A DNA stretch of 64,000 nt from Parietaria judaica (lineage: Eukaryota; Streptophyta; Magnoliopsida; Rosales; Urticaceae), in NCBI GenBank assembly GCA_954871525.1, contig OX940869.1, positions 17,512,001 through 17,576,000 of the forward strand. Reading direction: 5' to 3'. The position numbers and the translations under genes are program-made. Below are positions 44,801 through 54,801 of this stretch, piece by piece (within the stretch, counting starts at the first letter, position 1; each line of letters opens with the position of its first letter). The notes under the pieces are model-generated. The model saw only the letters and a program-made list of their open reading frames with translations, was not told the origin of the DNA and did no database searches.

Positions 44801-45242
44801 GAGAAAATCGACGTCAGGAGCGGTGTACACCCTTGCTGGTGGAGCGATATTCTGGAGAAGCGTAAAGCAATCCTGTATCGCAGATTCCACAATGGAAGCT
44901 GAATACGTGGCAGCTTGTGAGGCAGCCAAAGAATCAGTTTGGCTCAAGAATTTCTACATAGAACTGGGAGTTGTTCCAGATGTAGATGGGCCCCAAACAC
45001 TATACTGTGACAACAGTGGTGCGGTGGCAAATTCTAAAGAGCCCAGAGACCACAACAAGGCAAAACATATAGAACGTAAATACCATCTCATAAGAGAAAT
45101 AGTGCGTCGTGGCGACGTGAGGGTTGTGAAAATAGCTTCGGAAGACAATCTGGCTGATCCATTCACCAAGACGTTGCCAGAGAAAATATTCAGGAGGCAT
45201 CTGGAAAGTATGGGTCTGAAAGACATGGGTCATCTTCTTTAA
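41874..45242 (+). CDS. pol: copia Pol polyprotein: protease, integrase, RT, RNase H
   Basis: An intact 1122-residue ORF starting at ATG 41874 in the context TTTTCAATGCC. Protease: WILDSGANDHACN, catalytic Asp about residue 99. GAG-pre-integrase zinc region about 238-285 (HLRLGHINLDRI, CESCIEAK). Integrase core: HSDVCGP about 302, SDRGGEY about 365, and the Glu in EQNGVAERR about 402. RT about 625-870 with LVAKGFTQ and the catalytic YVDD near 795. RNase H about 960-1100 with YTDSDF and MEAEYVA. Pol processes the polyprotein, copies element RNA and integrates the cDNA. The first ~80 residues are basic and lack a Gag domain or CCHC knuckle. All catalytic motifs look intact, which is rare here. 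It ends 15 bp before the 3' LTR. Confidence 0.96.
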   Translation: MPVKMSFDKQEMEKSALTLRSQNQSNLVKVTKSLSKLAMSGSSEKLGMADQNAINSLNKRKRIDGNQEEFFQTGSTSNVDRSTLESCFVDNSSFNWILDSGANDHACNSLQSLDELEEINEGPTLKVGNGEFLQAKAVGNLRLTFGNKYLFVDNVYYYPNVCRNILSAYLLYKQGYTLNFRGSHWVITKDGVYICTAKAENGLYILRPDYGSCMNTEMFKLAMPKSVKKPKIDNDVQTYLWHLRLGHINLDRINRLVKDGPLKELTIGSLPVCESCIEAKMTKRPFSVKGQRATKPLELVHSDVCGPMNIQGRGGIEYFVTFIDDYSRYGYVYLMAKKSETLGKFREFLAEAENQLGLSLKSLRSDRGGEYLDHEFCDLLIEKGITSQLTAPGTPEQNGVAERRNRTLLEMVRSMLSYSSLPNSFWGYALLTATNILNVVPSKSVSKTPVELWNGRIPNLRHYRIWGCPAHVRTGNKNKLESRTEVCLFVGYSKETKGGLFYSPESKKVFVSTNATFLEQDYMTNFKPRSKVVLEELSGDKVTISPTVPVVEDIAETTVPNQNQGVLRRSGRFKRPVERYEHTQLEFHLAVTDTSVEDPIGYKQAMVDPDKGEWQEAMNQEIESMDSNEVWELVDLPDGFKTIGCKWVYKRKRGVDGKVETFKARLVAKGFTQREGIDFDETFAPVAKYKSIRILMAIACSLNYEIWQMDVKTAFLNGYIDENIYMDQPEGFVQQGQEGKVCRLLKSIYGLKQASRSWNLRFDETIKTYGFIQNVTEACIYKLNDETVEVFLVLYVDDILLIGNSVKKLSDVKAWLSTQFQMKDMGEASYVLGIRIFRDRNNRLLALSQAAYIDKVLERFAMANSKGGNLPTRHGVFLSRKQCPTSPEEQDVMRRIPYASAVGSLMYAMQCTRPDICYAVGIVSRYQSNPGMAHWTAVKNILKYLRRTRDYMLVFSGSELNPLGYTDSDFMSDRDARKSTSGAVYTLAGGAIFWRSVKQSCIADSTMEAEYVAACEAAKESVWLKNFYIELGVVPDVDGPQTLYCDNSGAVANSKEPRDHNKAKHIERKYHLIREIVRRGDVRVVKIASEDNLADPFTKTLPEKIFRRHLESMGLKDMGHLL

Positions 45243-45246
45243 GTAC

Positions 45247-45257
45247 AAGTGGGAGAT
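45247..45257 (+). promoter_or_regulatory. polypurine tract of the copia element
   Basis: AAGTGGGAGAT directly before the 3' LTR, a standard copia purine tract. Confidence 0.9.
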
Positions 45258-48025
45258 TGTTGGACATATGTGTCCTTAAACAAGATAGTTTATCCATTTG
45301 TAAAAGATTATGACAAGTCGTTGAACAAAGATGATGCTTATTATGATAATCTTATTATAGTTTCTGGTAGAGTAAAATAGAATGTTTGATTCCTTAGTTC
45401 ACAAAGGATGCAATTATGTTATTATTATCACAACAGAGTCAATGTGAGGAAGAATTAATAATCATAATAAATGAACTTAAAATGTCCGTGACCTGATCAA
45501 CTGGGTGGGAGCCCATTAATCGTATAAGGTCATTAATGTGACTAAGTGATAATCCTATTCTGGATTTTGTGTGTGTCACACTCACTAGAAGTGCATTAAG
45601 TATGAAGTGTCTTCATACTGGACTGGACCTGACTTAAACTCCGGAAGTTATCATATAAGACCGTCACTGATAACTTGGAGTTGAGTCACTAGTAGATGAT
45701 CAAATGGATATTCGATCTAAGTCCTGAGTGATCTTGAGTCCAAGCTGCTGGCTTGATTGTTCTTTGATTTAACCGTTAAAGAACACGAAATATTACCGCT
45801 GTTCCCAACACTATTATTTTGGGAACATGATAGTCAGCAGTAAGGGTAGCTTGGTCATAGACATGGGCATCACACAGCTCTCTTCAGAGTGATGATGATT
45901 CCCTTGATTGTCGGTGGTGAGAAGTGAGAGGTATCCATGCGCAACTTATGAATCGAAACCATAAGTGGGTCACTCATAATAATACTGACTGAGTCAAGGA
46001 TGAAAATGCAATGAGGGGCATAACGGTAGAAACCGCCTGCTCGTGTGTGGATCATCAAGTGAAAGATCAATAACCCGAATTTGATTGTATCAATGGACAC
46101 CCTGCTGATATAAAGGGAATAATATATACCGTATCACTAAAGAGTGCAGCCTCGGGTCTATAGTGGAATCACTTCGAGGTTTGACGAACAACTAGCAGTT
46201 CGTTGGAGCTTAAGTGATACGGGTCCATGGTCCCCAGGATAGCTCCGTAACGGATGATACGTACGTGATTAAAATAGATTCTGGATAATGTTTAATCATT
46301 TGGCTTGACTTATAAAACTGAAAGGTCTGTGGCAGACGTCAGATAGTTTTATCGTTAGCGTGGCAAAAGTACCATATTTTGGTACACGAAATTAACTGAT
46401 AAAAGAAAGTTAGAATTTAGATTTTCTATCAGCATCATGTTGTTGGAAATTAAATTCTAAGCAACTTTGCTTTTTGAACCATGTCATTTCGACTTACGGT
46501 TAGTGATTTATGGATTTTCTAAGTTTATGATCGGTTCGATAAACTTTGAAATTAAATCACATGTCACGAATTTAAATGATGGTGTGGCACCATGACATTT
46601 TAATGTGTGATATTGAGATCAGGTAATATTAATATAATTTAATTATTTGGATTTAATTATTAATATGTTATTAATAATTAATTAATAATTAATAGATTTA
46701 TATTAATAAATAAAAATATATTTTTATATATTGTTACATGTGTAAATTCGAATTAGGGTTTGGTGATAACAAACCCTAGCTAAATTCGAATCTATGAATT
46801 GAAGATTTTTATTTTTGCGGCATAAGTACCTATTGTTTGGTATTTTGGCAAAAAACCCTAAAATCAATTTAATCCATTGGATCGGTTGTGATTTAATATC
46901 AACCGTTGGATTGAGATAATTGATTTGAAACCTAATGTAATTCGAAATTGAAACTTGGTGACCAAGTTTAGGTATTTCGAATTTGCTTAATTAATTATGT
47001 CCGTTGGATCGGTTTTGAGATTTAATCTTTAACCGTCGGATTAGAAATTAATTAATATTATATATATGATATATAATTCGAATAATATTGTGGATAAGAT
47101 TTCGAATTAGGGTTTTGTTAAACCCTAGGGTATTTGACTTTATCCCTAATTGATTTGATCCATTGGATTGGTTTAAGATTTATTTTTAACCATTGGATCT
47201 AGATAATCATTATCAAATTCGAATTTAAATATATATGTATAATATAATTCGAATAATTATAATATAATGATAAGATTAAATTTTTGATCTTATCTTGTAT
47301 TATTATTTAATTAAATCCATGATTAATTATATCCATTGGATTTAGATGAGATTGAATCTGGACCATTGGATTGAAATAATTAATTATATTTAATTAATAG
47401 AATTCGAATTTTAGGGAGGGAATTTCTCCAATTCGGTTACGGTTTGAGCCTATAAATAGGAGGCTCATTCTACACATTTTTCACACCTTTCCCCAGAGAA
47501 AAAATTCGAACTCTCCCTCTTCCTCAGGGTCTGCGAATTTTCTCTCTGATCTCTTTTTTCTGGTTCGGTTTAGGAGACTATTTCTCCGGAAACTTAAAAA
47601 GAACCATCAGTTAAAATTTTGCGACGGAGTCCTGCCGGCGAAGCCCACGCTTCGGTACGAGGATTCCAGGAGAATATCCCGGAAGATCACGGGAGTTTCC
47701 CTCAGCACTGGCGGAGCCCTGCCCGATTCAGAACGCGCAGCCGGAAGTCGTCAATTGAGGTACGGCCTTATGCATTGGGTTAATAAATGCAACCATTTAC
47801 TGCTTTCTATTTATTTCCTATTATGACTAGATTATTAATAATGATTTATGAATATTAAATTACATAATATTTATCAGATCTTGGGATATGGATATTATCC
47901 GATATTCGGACCGTTGTACGGATAACAAGTTTTCCGCTTTAAAATAATTTTTTAAATGTTACCCGGACGGTCCGGAGGTACAATTCGTGATAATTTTCAA
48001 GGAATCCGAGACGTGATTTCCGACA
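45258..48025 (+). repeat. 3' LTR of the copia element, 2768 bp
   Basis: Same length as the 5' LTR (offset 8018 throughout). Differences found: 45854, 45982, 47507, 47622, 47626, 47627 and 47628. TATA box 47451-47458. Confidence 0.96.
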
Positions 48026-48030
48026 TATAA
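48026..48030. other. target site duplication TATAA (right)
   Basis: Matches 37235-37239. Confidence 0.92.
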
Positions 48031-49896
48031 CGCCCACGACTGCGCGTCAGAAAAAGCAAGGGGACCAAGCTCTTCCTTTATAAAGTCCCGCTCGGACGCA
48101 TCACTGCGAAATTCGGTGTCTAAAAAAGAAAAAATTTAATCTGTCTCGTCAGGCAAAGTAATTGCCTTGAGACGACCGAGAAAAACGACAAACAAACCTC
48201 GAACGAAAGAAGCAAGAATTAAAAAATGCACCACTATCGATAACCTCAGTCGAACTTGGCCCAATGGGGTCAGACGGCCCCGCGACAACGCCCTTCAATA
48301 GAGGAGGATGATCACCTAGAACAGTCCTCTCGGCAAAATCCGATTCGTTTGTAACCACTTCTATCTGAGGAGACTCCGAGTCGCGAGAAAGAATCACCGT
48401 AAGACCAGAGGAAAAGCCTTTGGCGTTCACGCCCTTTTCCCTTTTCTACTTCGCCTTAGTAGCAGAGTCAAGGGAATGATTAGAATAAAAGCTGGGAGAC
48501 ATAGCAAGAGTATAAGGAACCACAAAGCTCCTTTTAAGGACAACCCTACGAGCCCCTTTTCTGATAGTAGCTTCGGTATCATCAAAGGCATCGTCGAGAA
48601 CCAGAGTCAGCCCTTTAGGGAGCATTACTCAGCTGAGGTCAATAGCCAAATCTTACAAAAGAAAAACGCAAAAAATCAGGAAAGAAGAAAAAGAAACAAC
48701 ACAGGGAGTGAAGAGCAGGCTCACCAGGTGACACCAAGGAAGGTCGAACAGATCTTTGCTATAGCCTTGCGGCTTCACAACGATCCGAGTTAAAATATTT
48801 CCACGATCTACTCAGATTCTCCCTCAGCACATGATAGATCTGTCGAGGAAAGGTACCTAGTACCGAACTACACAAGTTCTCTTATTCAGATCTCGTCCCT
48901 AAAAGAAAGATTAATGTTGATAAAAAGGAGCAACAATTAAAGCAAAACGCAAACGAAGAAGGAAACTCGCTCACTGACGCGTCCCATAGCGTGCGAACAT
49001 TCTCAAAGGAGTCCCCAAAAGTTTCGCGGTCGACTCTCACAAAGAAAAACGTGTTGAACCAGTTGACCTTATGGTCAGGAAAATCTTCACCTATCTTCGT
49101 TTTGAAACAATGAGAAGGGGAATAGCGACCTTTATTTTGACTGCTTTTCTTTACCGGAAAGATGGAAAAGAGATTCGAGGCAGTTTGGGAGACTTTGGCC
49201 TCTACCCCAAGGGTCAGAGTCCCAGTTAGGATCCCGATCGAATTAGAGAAAATCTGGGCTAAAATAACCCCAATTAGCCCAAGATGCTCCAATAGAACCG
49301 AGGGGAGAGGAAGACGCAAATGGCACCGTCGGAAGAAAACCTAGTAAAGGCATAGAAAACCCTGTTTATGGGTATGAGCTCTATCATCGGAAGAAGGGAT
49401 CAATACCTCGGCAGAGGAATGGAGCAATCCCTTGGATTTCAGAATCTCTACCTTTTTCAGGGTAATACGCGAGGCGGGAAATTTTTTCCGCCATATATGA
49501 TTTCTTTTCAGCCATCCACTTGTCAGGAAGAAAAGAAGCTTCTCTCCGAGGCTTTTTTTTGAATGTAGGAAGAAAAATAAGATGGAAGAAAGTTGAAATA
49601 CCTTACAGAGACTTTAAAGATGACGCGAACGAAACAGTAAGAAGACAGGAAGTGTTGAAAATTCGACTGTAGGAGAAAAAGAACGATGAAACCAAGGAGA
49701 GCGACCTCGCGACGGGGATCCAAAAAGTTCTCCGCCAACTCATGACCGCCCCGAATGAGGCTGCTCTTAAGAAACGTGACAGTCGGGGAGACGCCCCGGC
49801 AAAAATGGGAAAGACCAGGTTAGTTAAGCATCGACCTCGACCCAAACAGATAGCATTCTTCCGAGAGTTTCACACTCGGAAGAATAGGAGGCTGAC
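48031..49896 (-). pseudogene. N-terminal part of an old Tat antisense ORF
   Basis: Minus-strand pieces: 49319-48882 reads RLPLPSVLLEHLGLIGVILA, NLFSIFPV, FPDHKVNWFNTFFFVRVDRE, the pattern of the plant 'putative gypsy-type transposon' domain (PF04195-like). 48430-48149 reads a polar, acidic stretch. Introns or frameshifts separate them. The coiled-coil C-terminus is at 37234-36505, so the copia element inserted within this ORF. The product's role is unknown; it lies antisense between pol and the 3' LTR in Tat elements. Confidence 0.55.
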
Positions 49897-50960
49897 TGTT
49901 GGGGCAAGACGGTCTTTATCTTAGTAATTTTTTTTTTATAATTACACGGTAATTATGTTAGGCCCTTATGTTATAAAGATAGTCATTAAACACGCTAGAG
50001 TTTTTTTTTTTTAATATTGTACAAATTGGTTTAGTAGCGGCCCTATATGGCCTTGTTTTCGAGCTAAAGGTTGATTGTATTTATTGATTCAGTCATAATT
50101 GTTGGGGTCGAAATCGGTTCCTCAAAATAAGTGGGCCTTCCAGGAAGTGGGGGTTCTGGAGTCGACAAGAGTTTACAGAGAAAAACCCTTAAGAAGAATA
50201 GAAATCCCATCAATGGCATCACGCCCATAACAAAGAAGACAAGGCCCATATCAAGTACGATTCAGACGGGGATCTTACCAACAGACTCATCTAAAACACC
50301 GAAGAGGCTCGTTCGAAGCACGAGCCTCAAACGGTTCAACCCGTCCAACACAAAGGCTGTAATCGGGCTAGCCCATCCCAAACGCCTCAAGATGACATCA
50401 ACGACCAAGTCCAAAGACTAAAGACGAGCAACGACTCGCTCGAAGAAGCCTATCCCCCATGAGCACGACAATATTCTGCACGACTGCCAAGTCACCCCAA
50501 CAGATTCTTAGGGGACCACTAAGGTAGGGTTTCTTACTCATACCTTGTAATCAGAGCCCATTAAGAGGCCCAATATAACTAACTATAAATAGAATTGTAT
50601 ATGGCACACAAATGCCAAGGATAGCCAATTTAGGACAATACTAAGCTCATCACCCCAAAAAGGAGTAGAATCATCAACTCCAAGAACATTCTCCTTTCCT
50701 TTTGGGCCATTGTTGTACACCATGAGAATCCTAGTTTTCACTTGGTAATTTCTCCACGATTATGAGTACTAAGCCAAAGAAATAGAGGGATCCCTATGCA
50801 TTTTTCACATTTGTCCTAGCTATCTCAAAACATCTCCATTTCTCCACATTTGATTATCATTCATATACGATATTGACAGGAGCGCACGGCTCATGTTGCT
50901 CACCGGAAAAACACTCTAAAAACGGTGTCGTATCGCACGGCACCGTGACTGCTGAAACAA
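49897..50960 (+). repeat. LTR-derived sequence of the old Tat remnant
   Basis: A purine-rich tract (GAATAGGAGGCTGAC) precedes TGTTGGGGCAAGACGG at 49897, a likely LTR start. A second similar start, TGTTGGGGTCGAAATC, occurs at 50100 and is followed by a promoter-like TATA box at 50584. Either the first is a truncated LTR abutting another, or only one start is real. The right end is not determined. Confidence 0.45.
50584..50591 (+). promoter_or_regulatory. TATA box in LTR-derived sequence
   Basis: TATAAATA about 485 bp after the TGTTGGGG at 50100. Confidence 0.45.
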
Positions 50961-51142
50961 ACGGTTTTTACCCACAACTGTAATAAAGAATTAAGGAAAA
51001 TTCTTCATCTCGGAAAACTCCCGGCGGCTGAAGTTGTAGTAATATGTGCCTGTTTGAATCCCGGATCGCATCAGCTTAGAAGAATTATAGAAAAGAAAAT
51101 ATATGAGGCGAAAGTTTAGCATTTAAATCTCACTCAAATCTC

Positions 51143-51160
51143 AATAATAATAATAATAAT
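51143..51160. repeat. AAT microsatellite next to the insertion site
   Basis: A short (AAT)n run directly before the third Tat element. No gene is seen between 50961 and 51163. Confidence 0.85.
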
Positions 51161-51163
51161 ACA

Positions 51164-52833
51164 TGTTACGGGTAATTCTCAGAATTGATTTTTATAAATA
51201 AATTAATTAAACGAATATTATTACATTAATTTTCGTTTATTAATTCTATAATTTGATTAATCTTTTAAATAAGATTATAAATCAAATTAATCAATTTCAA
51301 ACCCAAAACATCCCCTGGAGGTCCGTTTTTGAAAAACAAAGTATCCCGGTGTTCGTAAAAATATGAAAACACCCAAAAAGGACATAAAATTTGTGAAAAA
51401 CGGACGCGGGACGTGCCTGGTAGCAAAAAATGCTCCGAGGCACCTTTTTGTGGGGCCCACAGAGGCCACAGCCCCCCAGATCGCGCCACGTGGAACGATC
51501 TCCTGCCGCGTCACGTCAGCCAGGCCACCGGCGCGCCCATCCCCATGCGGCCACGTGGACAGCCGAGATAGGCCCTCGTTTTGCGCGCTGCTCACCTTTT
51601 CCGCGCTTGGGGGCGCGTGCTAAGTCCGATCGGCGATCCGACGGCGGCGATGGATTCCTCTTTTCCCGGGGACCAATCTGCATATATAATATTGCTCGAG
51701 GACCCCTCGGAACAATATGTTATTGCACCTAGACCCCCGGATCTTATTATAAATAGGAGCTCAGTTCAGTTAAACGGTAAGATATTGAAACTCACTCGAA
51801 GTCTCTCGAGCTTCTCCCTACTCCCTATAAACTCGCCTCCCCCTCAAATACCATTCTAATGTTGAGCGTCGGAGGTGAATCAGGGGGTATCCCCCCCCAG
51901 TTTCCCTTGACCTCGGGTGTTCCCTTTTTCAGGTCCAGAAAGTGAGAAATTTATACAAAGCGGAAGCCCTGGAGGAATTCCTACACGGTTCACGACCCTC
52001 CCGATAGGTTCCGTTCTACGCTGTGTCCAGCCTATTTCCAGTCCATTGCGTGGCTGTGTGAATAGTCTGGGGACACGTATCTGGACCCACAATTCGGGAC
52101 GTTGGGTCCAACCTAGGGGAATTTCTCTAAGATCCGGACGACTGAGGAATCACTTTGAGAAGAACCTCTGGAGAAAATTCTGGGAAGGTCCACGACCCAC
52201 CTGCCCTTGTTCTAAGCTCAGCGCGGCATAGGTTCTGTCTCCTAGTCCCCGTATCTCTTAAAGATACCGTGACTTTGCGAACAGTTCCGCTAGCCCGGAA
52301 TAGAACAAGCTATACCAGGTCGAGAGTCTAACCTCCCAGGATTCACTTCTTGGTCAAACGCACTCCCCCATTCGCTGGTACCTACGATCAGTGCGGTTCC
52401 CAAACCTGTAACCCGGGCCTGGTCCAATCTAGGCCCTGTGGTAACAGGTAGTGAGTAGCCCGGATCGTCTAGGACCCCGAACGGAAATGAGACTTTTGAC
52501 CTTGAAAGTGCCAGGGACACCTACTCAGGGTCCCCATATCAGTCAACTAAAAACTCACTCTGGAGTCAGCAACAACCACCCTGAGGTCAACGGGATCTCA
52601 CTAAGTCCACACCACAGAAGAGACGGGATCGGCCATTTTTCAGAATAACGATTTCTACCTCTGTGCCCATGATGGATGATTGAGTCATCACAGATGACAG
52701 AAGCCGTCACCCACACAACCAAAGCCCAACAAAAGTCTACAGAAGCCCGCCACGTCAACAAAACGACATTCAGCCAGGCCCAACATCAACAAATGGGCCT
52801 CTTCGATGTTTGATCCAAAAAATGGCATCAACA
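51164..52833 (+). repeat. 5' LTR of Tat element 3
   Basis: It starts TGTTACGGGTAATTC, matching 63493. The end at ...GCATCAACA (52833) is inferred from the TG...CA rule and the GCGCTAGAAGGAGG leader that follows in this lineage. TATA box (TATAAATA) at 51748-51755. Confidence 0.75.
51748..51755 (+). promoter_or_regulatory. LTR TATA box
   Basis: TATAAATA followed by GGAGC. Confidence 0.6.
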
Positions 52834-52853
52834 TTTTAGCGCTAGAAGGAGGG
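52834..52853 (+). promoter_or_regulatory. probable primer binding region
   Basis: TTTTAGCGCTAGAAGGAGGG directly after the proposed LTR end. Tat leaders commonly read TTTGGCGCTAGAAGGAGGG here. The matching tRNA is not identified. Confidence 0.45.
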
Positions 52854-52913
52854 GCTCCACGAATTCAGTCCTCTGAATACCCCACCTGCAATCCGCTTCA
52901 CCAAACCAAGGAG

Positions 52914-54768
52914 ATGTCATCCAAATCGACGGAAGGCACTCCCTCTCACCACACAGAGAGCAGCTCCCTGAACATTCGGGCCAAGGTCAATGCCCGCCGG
53001 AAGCAGGTGCGCAACCTGCCAGAGGCAAGCACCCGCCATGAGCCAACTGTTAACGAAGATAGGGAAAGACTGGCTTGAGTGGAAGAAAGTCTTTTTCGAC
53101 TGACGGGGCTCATCTCCAAACGCTTCAAAGGCAACCATGCCGAAGAAGGAGAGGAAGAAAGCCCCGAAGAAGCCCTCGAACTCACTCAGAAAGAGGCAAA
53201 CGAAGAGCGCCCCTATCCTAAAAACTCTCAAGAGCGGGCGCAGTCACAGACGACCCAACGATCAGCGTTTGATCGACTCAGAGGATACGAAGATGCCGCC
53301 AATAACGCGAGAAAATGGCGAAGGGAATGACGACAGTAAGTGCGCACTCAAGCGCGTCCAGCCAACGAAGGAGACCTCCGACACCACCTGAATCGCCCTG
53401 ATCATCAAGAAGATCAACGACAGCATGGTGGCTGGAAAAGAGAGAGATCTCACCGACAGGAAAGGTCTGACGACGACGGTGCGGAAGAATCAGACGACTC
53501 CCAATGCTCCCGACAAGGGAGGGGAAAATATGTCATCCCCGCAATAGGCGCTCAGGAAGTGGCACCACCCTACGAGGGTCTGAAAAGCGAGCTTCAAGCA
53601 CTCAAACAAGAGATGCAAAAACTCGCTGCTGCCCAAGCGCCAACCCCGTCGTCAGAAACATGGTTGAGGGAAGCATGTCCCCTCTTGCTAGTCACCTTCT
53701 CGCCGAGGATCTCGACGGAGATTTGAGGTTCCCACTAAACCTCACCTACGACGGCACCACCGATCCCACGTACCACCTAGTACAGTATCGATTCAACATG
53801 CGATTGAAGAAGTGTTCACCCTCCATAATGTGTCAGGCTTTCTGCCTCACACTTGCGGGACCCGCTTTCGAATGACATCAACGCCTTCCGAAGGGGTCAA
53901 TCGGGTCATTCGACGAGCTCGCGGAATGATTTATCTCTCTTTTCGCAAGCTCAATCACACAGCGAAAGACGAAGTCTTACCTGTGGACCCTCAAGCAGCG
54001 AAAAGATGAATCCCTTCAAACATACCTGAAAAGGTTCATCGAAGAATCAAACAAAGACGCCAGTTACACAGATGATGACGCAATCACTGCCGTGATCGAC
54101 GGCCTGCCACTGTGCGATTTTTCCCGCTCCCTCGTTAAGGATAGGCCAGCCTCCATGACCTAGCTGATGACGAGGGCAGCAAAGGATATCGTTGTCTATG
54201 AATACTTTGGCGGCCGGGACCAGCTCAACTCTGAAAATCAATACCACGACAATCGAAAAAGTGGCAACGGCGAGCCACAGGGAAAGAAGTAGCAACAACA
54301 GCAGAGAAGTTCCGGAGAGACGCAAACTTCACCCCTCTAACGGCCTCACCCGCTATGATCTTCAATCTTCATGGAGATAAGTTCGGGAGGCCACCACCAC
54401 TCAAGAAAAACACCAAGAAACATATGAGCCGGTACTGTGAATACCACCAAGATCATGGCCACACGACATCAGAATGCTATCAGTTGAAAAAGCAGATCGA
54501 GCAACTGATTCAAGACGGACAACTAAAAGAGTTCGTCAAAAAGTTAGTATTGGAAAGCGGAAGGTCAGACAACCCGCGTCCACACGCGAACAGACAACAC
54601 CGGGAAAACGACCTTGACCAGACCTGCCCCGAAAAGGGGCTGGAAAGGGACAGGCCTCCCCAGTTCAATGTCTTATCCACTATCATGGGTGAAACCGAGA
54701 CCGGAGATTCGAGCAACCAGCGAAGGCGGTATGCCCGATCCCTTGAAAGTGATTTGGATACACACTAG
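52914..54768 (+). pseudogene. gag: gag of Tat element 3, multiply broken
   Basis: The N-terminal region starts at ATG 52914 (MSSKSTEGTPSHH), acidic and Glu-rich, with a TGA at 53076. A linker SELQALKQEMQKLAAAQA lies near 53590. The Gag domain follows in another frame from about 53655: LNLTYDGTTDPTYHLVQY, QAFCLTLAGPAFE, then TGA 53873, and later stops. In a third frame 54355-54768 carries HGDKFGRPPPLKK and the zinc-like CEYHQDHGHTTSEC motif with YQLKKQIEQLIQDG. Gag forms the particle. At least two frameshifts and several stops (some of the Trp-to-TGA type) rule out function. Confidence 0.85.
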
Positions 54769-54801
54769 ATCAACCTCACACACCTCGGGAACGCGCCCAA
54801 T

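Larger units (their letters stand above)
37240..48025 (+). mobile_element. full-length, recent Ty1/copia element lacking gag
   Basis: 10,786 bp with two LTRs of identical length (2768 bp), PBS, leader, an intact pol ORF, a purine tract and TSD TATAA. Between the LTRs I could find only seven substitutions, four of them clustered, which points to a recent insertion. The domain order protease, integrase, RT, RNase H is that of Ty1/copia. No Gag domain or CCHC knuckle is encoded anywhere between PBS and pol, so it depends on Gag from elsewhere. The lineage within copia is not assigned. Confidence 0.95.

Noticed and set aside
48476..48793. 105-aa plus-strand ORF
   Set aside because: Opposite strand of the antisense-ORF remnant; polar product with no recognisable pattern.
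50131..50421. 96-aa plus-strand ORF
   Set aside because: Lies in LTR-derived sequence upstream of the TATA box; Lys/Thr/Ser-rich, no homology.
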